Shown here: piece by piece, positions 41,321 to 50,096 of the stretch | Position numbering within the stretch: position 1 is the first letter of the stretch | How the letters are laid out: every line of letters starts with the position of its first letter | Origin: JAMHWD01 sp035911135 | Lineage (GTDB): Bacteria > Pseudomonadota > Alphaproteobacteria > Micavibrionales > Micavibrionaceae | Assembly: GCA_035911135.1 (NCBI GenBank) | Contig: JAMHWD010000013.1 | Location: 1-64,000, forward strand | Length of the DNA stretch: 64,000 bases | Direction: 5' to 3' | Made by a program: the position numbers and the translations under genes | Notes under the pieces: model-generated | What the model was told of the DNA's origin: nothing | Seen by the model: the letters and a program-made list of their open reading frames with translations, nothing else | Database searches by the model: none

Positions 41321-41866
41321 TTACAGCAATTTATAGTAATAATGACCGGCAATCATCTCGCCGCCCACCTTGGCATAGGCGGGATGCGTGCCGATGCGGC
41401 CATAGCCCAGACGCTCGTAAAGCTCGATCGCCGAGGCTTGCGTCTCCCGCACATCAAGATTAATTACGCTATGCCCCTCGTCCTTGGCGGCTTTTTCAGC
41501 CGCCTCCACCAGCATGGTGGCAAGGCCGTGACCCCGTGCCCAGGGCGCAACAAAATGCGTGGTTAATTGCACGCTATGAGCCTGAGCCTCGTTGTTAACT
41601 GGTGGTCGCACAAGCTGGCAAGTGCCGCAAATGACACCGTCCAGCCTTGCGACCATAAGGATGCGGGATGGCATGACAAGTACGCCCTGCCAATACCGCT
41701 CCAGAATATCGCGGGAGGGAAGTTCCAGCCAGCCAAACCCGCCGCCCTGTTCGATGGCGGCATCTGTGGCATCGCATAAATCATTCAGATCGCTGGTGGA
41801 AAATTTTTGTATGCGCTCGACACTGATATCGGGCTTTAACGGTTTGGTTTTATGCCCCTCGCTCAT
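41321..41866 (-). CDS. GNAT-family N-acetyltransferase
   Basis: The 181-residue protein has the acetyl-CoA motif A region FVAPWARGHGLATMLVEAAE (R-G-x-G-L-A), preceded by the beta4 strand (QLTTH) and followed by VINLDVRETQASAIELYERL. The acceptor is unknown. The N-terminus is disordered for about 20 residues. Its stop is four bases from the stop of the convergent hypothetical gene. Confidence 0.88.
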   Translation of the reverse strand: MSEGHKTKPLKPDISVERIQKFSTSDLNDLCDATDAAIEQGGGFGWLELPSRDILERYWQGVLVMPSRILMVARLDGVICGTCQLVRPPVNNEAQAHSVQLTTHFVAPWARGHGLATMLVEAAEKAAKDEGHSVINLDVRETQASAIELYERLGYGRIGTHPAYAKVGGEMIAGHYYYKLL

Positions 41867-41977
41867 ACCTGCCTAACCCCTTTTATCGTTATTATTTTGA
41901 TTATTACTTTAGTATAACGCGAGATAAGAAAAAATGGTGAAAATTCTTTGCTGCACCGCCTAAAATATCAGCGCAAA

Positions 41978-42625
41978 TCAAGGCTTCCAGCGAAGAAAGC
42001 CGGATAGCATGGCAAGGCCGGTTTCCAGACTTTTTTCCGGATGGAACTGCGCCCCGATCATATTATCCCGCGCCACAACGGCCGCGACCGGACCGCCATA
42101 ATCGGCGCACGCCAGCACATGCGCCGGGTCGGCCGCATCAAATTGATAGGAATGCACAAAATAGACATGGTCGCCGCTTTTTATATCCGCCATCACAGGA
42201 TGATCTTTTTCGAGCCGCAAATCATTCCAGCCCATATGGGGGATTTTCAGCGAAGGATCAGTGGGCGTTATACGGCGCACCTGCCCGTCAATCCAGCCAA
42301 GCCCCCGATATTCGCCGCCCTCAAGACCCTGCGCGGCCATAAGCTGCATCCCCACGCAAATACCAAAAAATGGTTTCTGGCGGCGCAGGATTTCTTCCTC
42401 CAGCCCATCCCGAAGCCCCGGCACATTGATCAAGCCCGCCATGCAATCGCCAAAAGCCCCCTGACCGGGGAGAACGATATGGCTGGCCGCCTTCAAATCT
42501 GCCGGATCGGCACTGATGCGGATATCTGCGTTTATGCCCGCATCAAGGCTGACTTTTTCAAAAGCCTTGGCCGCCGAGCGCAGATTGCCGGACCCGTAAT
42601 CTATAACCACAAGGGACGTTTTCAT
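41978..42625 (-). CDS. hisH: Imidazole glycerol phosphate synthase, glutaminase subunit
   Basis: The 215-residue amidotransferase has VVIDYGSGNLRSA, the catalytic Cys in FFGICVGMQLMA, and the His-Glu pair in AQFHPEKSLETG. It releases ammonia for HisF. A longer upstream frame would overlap hisD's promoter, so the ATG at 42625 is used. The gene is divergent from hisD with an 81-bp gap. Confidence 0.95.
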   Translation of the reverse strand: MKTSLVVIDYGSGNLRSAAKAFEKVSLDAGINADIRISADPADLKAASHIVLPGQGAFGDCMAGLINVPGLRDGLEEEILRRQKPFFGICVGMQLMAAQGLEGGEYRGLGWIDGQVRRITPTDPSLKIPHMGWNDLRLEKDHPVMADIKSGDHVYFVHSYQFDAADPAHVLACADYGGPVAAVVARDNMIGAQFHPEKSLETGLAMLSGFLRWKP

Positions 42626-42706
42626 GGCCCGTACCATAGTCAATGCCCATCTTCTTGAAAAGATTGTATTTTGAAATTTTGGTGAAATGCCTGTATATAG
42701 CCCCTT

Positions 42707-44017
42707 ATGAGCGCTATCAATTTCTACCGCTGGGATGAAACGCCGAGTACCGTGAAAGATAAAATCTTTCGTCGGGGCGAGGCCAATATCGATTCCGTTA
42801 TCGAACAAGTCCGGCCGATCATCGAGGATGTGCGCCTGCGCGGTGATGCGGCCCTGATTGATGCCGCCGCCAGATTCGAAAAAGCCAGCCTTACATCCAT
42901 CAAGGTCGGCGAAGAAGAATTTGCGGCCGCCGAAAAATCACTGGATGAAAATCTTAAAAATGCCATTCGCCACTGTGTGCGAAACGTGAAAACTTTCCAT
43001 CAGGCGCAAATGGACCGCGTGGAAAAACCGTGGATGATCGAAGTCGAGCCCGGCGTATTTGCGGGCGAGCAGGTCAACGCAATTGAATCCGTCGGCCTTT
43101 ATGTGCCGCGCGGCAAGGGTGCATTCCCTTCGGCCCTTTATATGCTGGCCGTGCCTGCCGTGATTGCAGGCGTCCAAAATATCGCCATTGCCACACCGCC
43201 AAAACCAGATGGCGGCGCCGATGATGCCTCGTTATTTACCGCGCGGTTATGCGGCGTGGAAAATGTCTATAAGGCAGGTGGGGCGCAGGGCATTGCGGCG
43301 CTGGCTTATGGCACGCAAACCATTCCCAAGGTTCGAAAAGTTTTAGGGCCAGGCAGCCCATACGTGGCCGCCGCCAAACGTATTTTATCAGATACTCTGG
43401 ACCCCGGCATGCCGGCAGGGCCATCGGAATCGATTATTCTGGCCGATGAGACGGCAGATCCGCATAACACATGCTGGGATATTTTGAATGAGGCCGAGCA
43501 TGGGAGCGACAGCGCCGCGCTGCTGATTACTCATGATGAAAAATTGGCAAATTACGTGCGCGAGAATTTGCCGGGCGTGATTGCCGAGCTGCCCGAACCA
43601 CACCGGAGCATCTGCATGGCCGTGATGGGCGAAGGCGGCTATGGCGGGATTATTCTTTCAAAATCGCTGGAGGATTCCATCTCAATAGCCAATGAATATG
43701 CCGCCGAGCATTTGCATTTGAAAGTCAGAGATGCCGAAAACATCGCGGCAAAAATCAAACATGCGGGCGAAATTCTAATTGGCGAATACACGCCATCATC
43801 ATTGGGGAATTACGGGATTGGCGTGAACCATGTCCTGCCTACGGGCGGCTGGGCACATAGCTATTCCTGCACTTCTGTTTGGGATTTCCTCAAGCGCACA
43901 TCCATATCCCGCGTCACAAAAGAAGGCTTTGCGGCGTTAAAGGATTCCGTCACGACCATGACCGATTACGAGGGATTCCCCGCGCATGGTGATGTGCTGC
44001 GAAAGCGCAAATTATAA
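42707..44017 (+). CDS. hisD: Histidinol dehydrogenase
   Basis: The 436-residue enzyme shows VGLYVPRGKGAFPSALYMLA, the zinc and substrate motif MPAGPSESIILADETADP, LNEAEHGSDSAALLIT, and PSSLGNYGIGVNHVLPTGG. It oxidises histidinol to histidine in the final step. The plus-strand hisD and greB break up the otherwise minus-strand his cluster. Confidence 0.97.
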   Translation: MSAINFYRWDETPSTVKDKIFRRGEANIDSVIEQVRPIIEDVRLRGDAALIDAAARFEKASLTSIKVGEEEFAAAEKSLDENLKNAIRHCVRNVKTFHQAQMDRVEKPWMIEVEPGVFAGEQVNAIESVGLYVPRGKGAFPSALYMLAVPAVIAGVQNIAIATPPKPDGGADDASLFTARLCGVENVYKAGGAQGIAALAYGTQTIPKVRKVLGPGSPYVAAAKRILSDTLDPGMPAGPSESIILADETADPHNTCWDILNEAEHGSDSAALLITHDEKLANYVRENLPGVIAELPEPHRSICMAVMGEGGYGGIILSKSLEDSISIANEYAAEHLHLKVRDAENIAAKIKHAGEILIGEYTPSSLGNYGIGVNHVLPTGGWAHSYSCTSVWDFLKRTSISRVTKEGFAALKDSVTTMTDYEGFPAHGDVLRKRKL

Positions 44018-44020
44018 TTC

Positions 44021-44527
44021 ATGGATGATATTACCCACTACATGACCCCGAAGGGGTTTAAGACCCTATCGGATGAGTTGTCGCATCTGCGCCATATCGA
44101 GCGCCCAAAGATCGTGGAAATTGTTTCGTGGGCGGCGGGGAATGGCGACCGGTCCGAAAACGGTGATTACCTGTATAACAAAAAGCGCCTGCGCGAAATT
44201 GACCGGCGCATGCGGTATCTGATCAAAAAACTGGAAAATACCAAAGTCGTTGACCCCAGGGATCAGCAGGGCCAGAACCGCATATTTTTCGGCGCGCGCG
44301 TAACTTATGCCCGCGAAGATAACACCGAAGTTACGGTGCATCTTGTTGATGTGGATGAGGCCGATTTTGACGGCAAGGCGGGTCAGGGCAAGATCAACTG
44401 GCAATCACCCGTTGGCAAGGCCCTGATGAAGGCGCAAATCGGCGATGAGGTGCGCGTACGCGTAGATGGTGCAGAAGAATTTATTGAAGTTATAAAGATT
44501 GAATATCCGCTGGATATACTGGATTAA
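44021..44527 (+). CDS. greB: Transcription elongation factor GreB
   Basis: The 168-residue protein has MTPKGFKTLSDELSHLRHIE and SWAAGNGDRSENGDYLYNKK, the acidic coiled-coil tip (D-R-S-E-N-G-D-Y). The C-terminal FKBP-like domain contains VTYAREDNTEVTVHLVDVDE. It rescues backtracked RNA polymerase by stimulating cleavage. The start is four bases after the hisD stop. Its 3' end overlaps the convergent RNase H-like gene by four bases. Confidence 0.95.
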   Translation: MDDITHYMTPKGFKTLSDELSHLRHIERPKIVEIVSWAAGNGDRSENGDYLYNKKRLREIDRRMRYLIKKLENTKVVDPRDQQGQNRIFFGARVTYAREDNTEVTVHLVDVDEADFDGKAGQGKINWQSPVGKALMKAQIGDEVRVRVDGAEEFIEVIKIEYPLDILD

Positions 44528-45099
44528 AATTCATCCAGATTTAATTCCGCGCCATTCACATTGGCGTTAATCACGGCCTTGGTCAGGGTCCTGATTTGTG
44601 AATGCAGTGAAAATGTCGAGGGCGGGAGATATATTTCCGTCACGCCCACAGGCTGGCGACGGGCATAACGGCAGAAATGATCGACAATACGCATCCGGTC
44701 ATTTTCACGCGGCAGATATTGAAAGCTGACAGGCTGGCGCTTGATGCCCTCATCAAGAATTTTTACTTCCTCCTCCGATAGCACCTTGTGAAGGCCTTTC
44801 ATCTTGGGCTGGTTTTTCCGGAAGGCCTGCAACATATCCACCGTGGCGCTGCTGTCGGAAAACAGACTGACAAGGCTAAAGGCGGGCAAGCGGTGCAATG
44901 CCAGAATTTTTGTATCCAGCTCTGCCTTGTTGCTTAGAATTCCGCTCTGGCCGTAATTCACGACATGCAGGCTTTCGATCTTTTTCTTACCCTCCAGCGC
45001 GCAGACCAGAATAGCGCCTGTGGCTTGCCCGGCTTCGGATACGCTGGCATCGGTATAGGCCGAAAATTTTGGTTTTAATATGTCAGGATCACCGGGCAT
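44524..45099 (-). CDS. RNase H-like fold protein, tandem copy 2
   Basis: The 191-residue protein has FSAYTDASVS with Asp17, SNKAELDTKILALH with Glu60, and SLFSDSSATVDML with Asp82. A RIVDHFCRYARR stretch near residue 137 may give the fourth acidic residue. The order D-E-D-D and the spacing match the catalytic set of RNase H-type folds. The gene lies one base after copy 1 and is probably its paralogue. The activity is inferred from motifs only, as no classic TDGSC sequence is seen. Confidence 0.6.
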   Translation of the reverse strand: MPGDPDILKPKFSAYTDASVSEAGQATGAILVCALEGKKKIESLHVVNYGQSGILSNKAELDTKILALHRLPAFSLVSLFSDSSATVDMLQAFRKNQPKMKGLHKVLSEEEVKILDEGIKRQPVSFQYLPRENDRMRIVDHFCRYARRQPVGVTEIYLPPSTFSLHSQIRTLTKAVINANVNGAELNLDEF

Positions 45100-45100
45100 A

Positions 45101-45685
45101 CTAACGTCTCTCTAATGTGATTTCTGCCTGATCAAAATCATTCCCGAAAAAGGCAATATTTTTGGGTATGGTGACACTATGCTCGCCAATGGGCAAGTCA
45201 TGAGCCAGCGCCGCAAATTTATGTGCAAAGGAATGATAGCCCCGGTTGCGCTGAATTCTTTCCAGTTTTACCTGGGGCTGGCGCTCGTGCAACATTTGCA
45301 ATTTCACTCGTTCATTGGCCGGAAATTCATGGATATTTCCGGTATCTTGAAAATAATGCAACTCACCAAGGGCGCTTTGGCAATCACAAAACACCATGGC
45401 CAAACGACCCGCCGGCGCAAGCCTGGCAGCCGCCATAATTGCAAGCTTCTCGGCGAGGGTTGTATTGCCAATGGATATCTTGCCGAAATTAAACAAATGC
45501 ACGGAATCAAGATGGGCACGGCCAGCCACCAATACTACTGCGCCGGAGGCATGATTATCGCGTGTGATGCTGGCATCGGTATAGGCCTTGAGCATCAGCC
45601 CATCAGGCCTGTATGGCCGTTGCAAAGCATTGCTACGCAACTGAAATTTCGCCCTAAGCTTTTCCATGGGGCTTATATTTGCCAT
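45101..45685 (-). CDS. RNase H-like fold protein, tandem copy 1
   Basis: The 194-residue protein has KAYTDASITRDN with Asp37, TTLAEKLAIMAAARL with Glu79, and MVFCDCQSALGEL with Asp101. The position of the fourth acidic residue holds His (SFAHKFAALAH). The layout matches the paralogue at 44524, so it could be inactive or use a different metal ligand. The gene starts 54 bp from hisB and is followed by copy 2 after one base. Together they form a two-gene unit, which I have not seen described. Confidence 0.6.
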   Translation of the reverse strand: MANISPMEKLRAKFQLRSNALQRPYRPDGLMLKAYTDASITRDNHASGAVVLVAGRAHLDSVHLFNFGKISIGNTTLAEKLAIMAAARLAPAGRLAMVFCDCQSALGELHYFQDTGNIHEFPANERVKLQMLHERQPQVKLERIQRNRGYHSFAHKFAALAHDLPIGEHSVTIPKNIAFFGNDFDQAEITLERR

Positions 45686-45738
45686 AATTATAATAAAAAG
45701 TCAAGATTGCCGCTGCTGCCACAATAATAATGCTGGAA

Positions 45739-46347
45739 TCAGAGCGCGCCCTTGGTCGAGGGCAAGGAATCTGCCGCGCGCGGGTCAATCTCGATCGCCA
45801 TGCGAAGGGCCTTGGCCGCCGCCTTAAAGAGGCTTTCGGCGATATGGTGATTATTCGTGCCCTTTTGATTGTCGCAATGAAGCGTAATACCACCGGCCTG
45901 CGAGAAGGCATTGAAAAATTCCTGAAACAGCTCGGTATCCATTTCACCAAGACGGGGGGAAGTAAAATCCACATCCCAGATCAGATAGGGGCGATTGGAA
46001 AGATCCAGCGCCACCATGGATCGCGCCTCATCCATCACCAGCGTAAAATGCCCATAACGGCGGATGCCGGTTTTATCGCCTACGGCCTGCTTCAGCGCCT
46101 GACCCAGCGTGATGCCGGTATCTTCGACACTGTGATGCGCGTCGATATGCAGATCGCCATCGCATTTGATGGTCATGTCGATCAGGGAATGTTTCGCCAG
46201 CTGCTCCAGCATATGATCGAAGAACCCGATGCCGGTATGAATATCGGCCTTGCCGGTTCCATCGAGATCCAGCGTCACCGAGACCGAAGTTTCCTTGGTC
46301 TTGCGATTAATCGTGGCGATACGGTTCTTGCCAGTGTCACGGGGCAT
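45739..46347 (-). CDS. hisB: Imidazoleglycerol-phosphate dehydratase
   Basis: The protein has about 202 residues from the ATG at 46347. It shows TGIGFFDHMLEQLAKHSL, DAHHSVEDTGITLGQALKQA and GTNNHHIAESLFKAAAKALR, in which the histidine pairs bind manganese. It dehydrates imidazole glycerol phosphate. A GTG nine bases earlier is an alternative start. In typical alphaproteobacteria hisB leads the hisB-hisH-hisA-hisF-hisE run, but here other genes intervene. Confidence 0.95.
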   Translation of the reverse strand: MPRDTGKNRIATINRKTKETSVSVTLDLDGTGKADIHTGIGFFDHMLEQLAKHSLIDMTIKCDGDLHIDAHHSVEDTGITLGQALKQAVGDKTGIRRYGHFTLVMDEARSMVALDLSNRPYLIWDVDFTSPRLGEMDTELFQEFFNAFSQAGGITLHCDNQKGTNNHHIAESLFKAAAKALRMAIEIDPRAADSLPSTKGAL

Positions 46348-46434
46348 GTTTTTCACGTTCTCTTTTATTTAAGGATCAATTAGAATTTCAAAGCATATTC
46401 GTCCACCAAATTATCATAAAACATTGATATTTTC

Positions 46435-47790
46435 ATGAAGATTTCTGCGATTTTTGCAATATTGGCGGTTTTTCTGGCCTCTTGCGGGGGGTTGAATGTC
46501 GAAAACGTCCCGCTGGAACAGGCGCAATTGCCCGCCGAAAATGCCAGCCCATCGCCCGTTGGCTTTAATAAAATTGTCTTTGCCATCCCCACCGGCACGC
46601 CCACCGTCTCGCAAAGCCCGAAAGGATTTTTAGGCCTTTTGGAATGTGACTGGCCTTATGGACTGACCGCGCAAGGGTCGGTCAGGGGGCGCGGATTCCC
46701 CACCGATGGCCTGCGCGAAGTTTTCCTGCAGGCCCTCGAAGGACAAGGTTATGACGTAACAGGCAATCCGGGACGGCTGTTCGATGAGGAAGAAGACATG
46801 CAGCGCACCATCTATTCGGTGGGCGGGCGCATTACGGACATTAAAATTGACACCTGCCAGCGCACCAATTTATGGGGCATGAACCAAGGCCAGACCGGCG
46901 AGGGCATGGTCGAGGTGGAGTGGAGCGTCTTTGATCTCCTGAGCCGCAAATATGTTTACAAAACCACGACCAAGGGATACGGCACATTGAAGATGCCCAA
47001 TTACGAGGGCGTGCAGTTATTATTCGAAGAGGCGCTGGCGGCATCGGTGCATAATCTGGGCGCGGACCAGAAATTTTACGATCTGGTTTTTTATGGCGCA
47101 GAGCCCGATTCCCTGCCCGGCACATTCGAAGATCCCAATGAAAATCCGGTGCGGATTTTTGATTCACGTGAAACAGTTTCTGTTGCAGCAAACGGACTTT
47201 CAAACGCACCGGCAGAAGGGCGTTTTGAAGATATTTTGCAAAGCGCGGTCGTCATCCAAAAAGCCGGGCATGGCAGCGGATTTTTTATCACCCATGAGGG
47301 GCATATCATCACCAACGCGCATGTCGTGGGCAATGCCGACCGGATGCGTATTATCACCCATGGCAAAAAATACAAACTGGTTGCCGAAGTTTTGCGTGTG
47401 GATCGCCGCCGCGATGTTGCGCTTTTGAAACTGGAATCCATCCCGCAAGGTTTTACCATTCACACCTTGCCGATCCGCATGGAAAAGCCGCCCGTCGGCA
47501 GCAGCGTCTATGCCGTGGGCGCGCCCTTGAAAACAGGGCTGCAGGACACCGTAACCAAGGGCATTATCAGCACCCATCGCTATGACAAGCATGAGGGGCA
47601 ATATTACATTCAGGCCGATGCCGAGGTGCATGGCGGCAATAGCGGCGGCATGTTGCTGGATAATAATGGCAATATTATCGGCATGGCCGTATCCGCCTAT
47701 AGCCCCGGCGAAGGTATCGGGATCGGACTTAATAATTTCATTCCGATTGCCGATGCGCTGGAGAAGCTGGATATTGCTATCGCCCAATGA
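46435..47790 (+). CDS. Lipoprotein trypsin-like serine protease (HtrA-type)
   Basis: The 451-residue protein begins KISAIFAILAVFLASCGG, with a lipobox LASC near residue 17, so it is likely lipid-anchored. The first 260 residues have no known domain. The C-terminal trypsin-like domain shows the triad His in TNAHVVGNADR, Asp in DRRRDVALLKLE and Ser in VHGGNSGGMLLD. No PDZ domain follows, unlike DegP. An in-frame parS-like site lies at codons for DSRETVS (47160-47175). The gene is divergent from hisB. Confidence 0.88.
   Translation: MKISAIFAILAVFLASCGGLNVENVPLEQAQLPAENASPSPVGFNKIVFAIPTGTPTVSQSPKGFLGLLECDWPYGLTAQGSVRGRGFPTDGLREVFLQALEGQGYDVTGNPGRLFDEEEDMQRTIYSVGGRITDIKIDTCQRTNLWGMNQGQTGEGMVEVEWSVFDLLSRKYVYKTTTKGYGTLKMPNYEGVQLLFEEALAASVHNLGADQKFYDLVFYGAEPDSLPGTFEDPNENPVRIFDSRETVSVAANGLSNAPAEGRFEDILQSAVVIQKAGHGSGFFITHEGHIITNAHVVGNADRMRIITHGKKYKLVAEVLRVDRRRDVALLKLESIPQGFTIHTLPIRMEKPPVGSSVYAVGAPLKTGLQDTVTKGIISTHRYDKHEGQYYIQADAEVHGGNSGGMLLDNNGNIIGMAVSAYSPGEGIGIGLNNFIPIADALEKLDIAIAQ
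47160..47175. promoter_or_regulatory. parS-like site, one mismatch
   Basis: TGATTCACGTGAAACA differs from the palindromic parS consensus TGTTTCACGTGAAACA at one base. It lies inside the protease gene, where it codes for Ser-Arg-Glu-Thr. It is about 5 kb left of the proposed origin, on the opposite side from the other three sites. Confidence 0.65.
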
Positions 47791-47802
47791 TAACTTGGCA
47801 TC

Positions 47803-48135
47803 ATGAATGCTTATCTTGCTCTTGGCCTTGCCATCGCCGCGGAAGTTATCGCCACATCTGCGCTGAAGGCAACGAATAGTTTTACAAATCTTGTCCCGTC
47901 ACTGGTTGTTATTGCCGGATACGGCGCAGCATTTTATTTCTTATCGGTGAGCTTGAAAACAATTCCCATAGGCGTGGCTTATGCTATCTGGTCGGGGCTG
48001 GGTGTAACATTAATTGTGCTGGCGGGATTTGTTTTTTATCAGCAAAAAATAGATGCGGTCGGCATAGCCGGAATTGCCCTTATTGTGGCAGGCGTTATCG
48101 TCCTGAATTTTTTCTCAAAGACGTCCGTACACTAG
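47803..48135 (+). CDS. SMR-family small multidrug/guanidinium exporter
   Basis: The 110-residue protein has four hydrophobic segments. The first contains the essential Glu in AIAAEVIATSALK (about residue 14), and the second has AAFYFLSVSLKTIPIGVAYA with the conserved signature. The later YAIWSGLGVTLIVLAG is typical of EmrE/SugE proteins. It pumps cationic drugs or guanidinium out using protons. It follows the protease gene after 12 bp and converges with ppsR. Confidence 0.93.
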   Translation: MNAYLALGLAIAAEVIATSALKATNSFTNLVPSLVVIAGYGAAFYFLSVSLKTIPIGVAYAIWSGLGVTLIVLAGFVFYQQKIDAVGIAGIALIVAGVIVLNFFSKTSVH

Positions 48136-48145
48136 GGCCGAAAAA

Positions 48146-49018
48146 TTATATCCCGATATTGGTGGGCGGCTTGTTTCGCTTTTCCTGATGGGTCTGCCAA
48201 TGGGCCATGATCTCGGCGGATGTTTCCTCGATAGACCGTTTGGTCACATCAATCACGGGCCAGCCATGCTTGGAGAATAGTTTTCGCGCGGCACGAATTT
48301 CTTCCTCGATCTTCTCAAGATCAAGATATTCATTTTCCTGCAATTTCTTGGAATCTGTGGTGTCGGCCTGAAGGCGCGTGCGGCGCAATTGCCCCAGCCT
48401 CTCCGGTGAGGCGGTCAGGCCGACATATAAAGGTTCGGTCAGGGAGAAATATTCATCCGGTAATTTCACGCCCGGCACAAGGGGGATATTCGCAGCCTTG
48501 ATCCCGCGCCTTGCTAGAAAGATGCTGGTCGGGGTTTTGGATGTGCGGGATATGCCCACCAGAATAACGTCAGCCTCCTTCAGGCCATCCATGGATTTGC
48601 CATCGTCAAAGCGCATGGCAAAATCCACCGCCGAGACGCGCCGGAAATAAGCATCATCCATCGCGTGCTGCAACCCCGGAACGCCGCGCGCATGCTTGCC
48701 CAGATAGGAGGAGAGGCCCCGCATGATGGGATCAAGAACCGCCACGCAAGGCACACCAAGTTCCTCGCAGCGCTCGGAGAGGCGGTTACGGAGTTTTTCA
48801 TCAACAAGCGTAAAAATAACCGGGCCGGGCGTGGCCTGAATCTGGAGAATGATTTTCTCCAGCTGCTTTTGCGTCCTGACCAGCGGCCAGAATTTCTGGA
48901 TCGGCTCCACCCCTTCAAACTGCGCGAGGCAGGCGCGCGCCAAGCCCAGCAGCGTCGTGCCGGTGGCATCAGAAACCAGATGAAGATGAAACTTTTTAGG
49001 CGGCAGCATATCGTTCAT
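48146..49018 (-). CDS. PEP synthetase/pyruvate phosphate dikinase regulatory protein (DUF299)
   Basis: The 290-residue protein has HLVSDATGTT at the start and the P-loop-like LVGISRTSKTPTSIFLA, the signature of the DUF299 bifunctional kinase/phosphorylase family that controls PPDK or PEP synthase. GVPGLQHAMDDAYFRRVSAV and the C-terminal KHGWPVIDVTKRSIEETSAE are typical. In Caulobacter and Rickettsia its homologue is the first gene left of the chromosomal origin. Here three hypothetical genes separate it from the proposed origin. Confidence 0.93.
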   Translation of the reverse strand: MNDMLPPKKFHLHLVSDATGTTLLGLARACLAQFEGVEPIQKFWPLVRTQKQLEKIILQIQATPGPVIFTLVDEKLRNRLSERCEELGVPCVAVLDPIMRGLSSYLGKHARGVPGLQHAMDDAYFRRVSAVDFAMRFDDGKSMDGLKEADVILVGISRTSKTPTSIFLARRGIKAANIPLVPGVKLPDEYFSLTEPLYVGLTASPERLGQLRRTRLQADTTDSKKLQENEYLDLEKIEEEIRAARKLFSKHGWPVIDVTKRSIEETSAEIMAHWQTHQEKRNKPPTNIGI

Positions 49019-49054
49019 AGCGCAATACTATACAGGAAAACGCGGCCTTCGATA

Positions 49055-50077
49055 TTACAAATCTTCCAGAATTTCGGGCGCGCCTTCGGGGAATATCCGC
49101 GCGGCCAGCGCCGGATCCCGGAACGGGACATTGGCAACGATCGTGGCCTGCATGTCGTGCATGATATGCAGGAAATGCGACTGGTTGATCGGATCCGTCA
49201 GGCCATAAAAGGCCGGATCGCCCAGAATTGAATGGCCATGACCCTGCAGATAAGCGGTCCTATCCGGCAAGCAAGAGAGCAATTCAATGGCAATATGGGT
49301 TGGAAATTTGTTGCCAAACGGTTTTTCGCGCGCCGCACAGGCCATTACGCGGTCCATGGTATCAAGCGTATTATGATCGCAATTATCAATGCGCTGGGCG
49401 CAGTCATACCACTGCCAGAACACCGAACGCAGCGCCTTGCCATTAAACGAGGCCGATGGATCGCGGTCCAGATGCGCGGAATAGGCCATGGCCAGATCAC
49501 CATTTTCCGAGCCAATCATATGCCGCCAGATATCGGCATAGCCCTCGCTACGCAACTCCCACCCCACAAGGATAGACAGCACATCGGCATCGGCCGCGCG
49601 GATTCGTTCCAGCATTAAAACGGCATCGGGCGTAAAGAGATCCTCGAACGCGCCATGGCGCTTTTCCTGCCAGACATCGCGCAATGCCTTGACGATGGCG
49701 ATCAGTATCTGATTACTGAAATAGGCGGAGCGGACAATGGCGCTGGGCGATAATCCCTGATGGTCAATAAAAATTGTATGGCCCGGAATATCAATGGAAA
49801 ATTCGCAGCCCTTCAGATCATCCAGGGCAATATGCCAGCCCATGGAAGAGGCCTCATCCACCAGCGCCGCGCCAGTCGGGCTAAGCGAGATAATGTTTAA
49901 GTTCTGGGCCAAGACGGCGTTATAGGCGTTAAATGTGATTTCGTCACTGGCATCGGCCTGATCAAGCAGGCGGATGCGGGCAATTTTAAATACGGGATCG
50001 GTCAGGTCATAATTATAGACGGAAAAGCCATCCGAGGCGTTGAGACGATGGCGGAAATTTGTGCGCTCTACCCTCAA
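49055..50077 (-). CDS. Hypothetical protein, origin-proximal paralogue A
   Basis: The protein has about 340 residues. A longer frame overlaps the upstream gene, but the TTG at 50077 has a perfect AGGAGGA site 7 bp before it. It shares with paralogue B (50097-51428) the pattern of a central FIDHQGLSPSAIVRSAYFSN-like helix and LFTPDAVLMLERIRAADADV, and a C-terminal GNKFPTHIAIELLSCLPD followed by GDPAFYGLTDPINQSHFLHI. The family is unknown. It has no signal peptide. Its gene ends just before ppsR, so the two may share a transcript. Confidence 0.65.
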   Translation of the reverse strand: MRVERTNFRHRLNASDGFSVYNYDLTDPVFKIARIRLLDQADASDEITFNAYNAVLAQNLNIISLSPTGAALVDEASSMGWHIALDDLKGCEFSIDIPGHTIFIDHQGLSPSAIVRSAYFSNQILIAIVKALRDVWQEKRHGAFEDLFTPDAVLMLERIRAADADVLSILVGWELRSEGYADIWRHMIGSENGDLAMAYSAHLDRDPSASFNGKALRSVFWQWYDCAQRIDNCDHNTLDTMDRVMACAAREKPFGNKFPTHIAIELLSCLPDRTAYLQGHGHSILGDPAFYGLTDPINQSHFLHIMHDMQATIVANVPFRDPALAARIFPEGAPEILEDL

Positions 50078-50096
50078 TTCGTGCTCCTCCTCGTCA

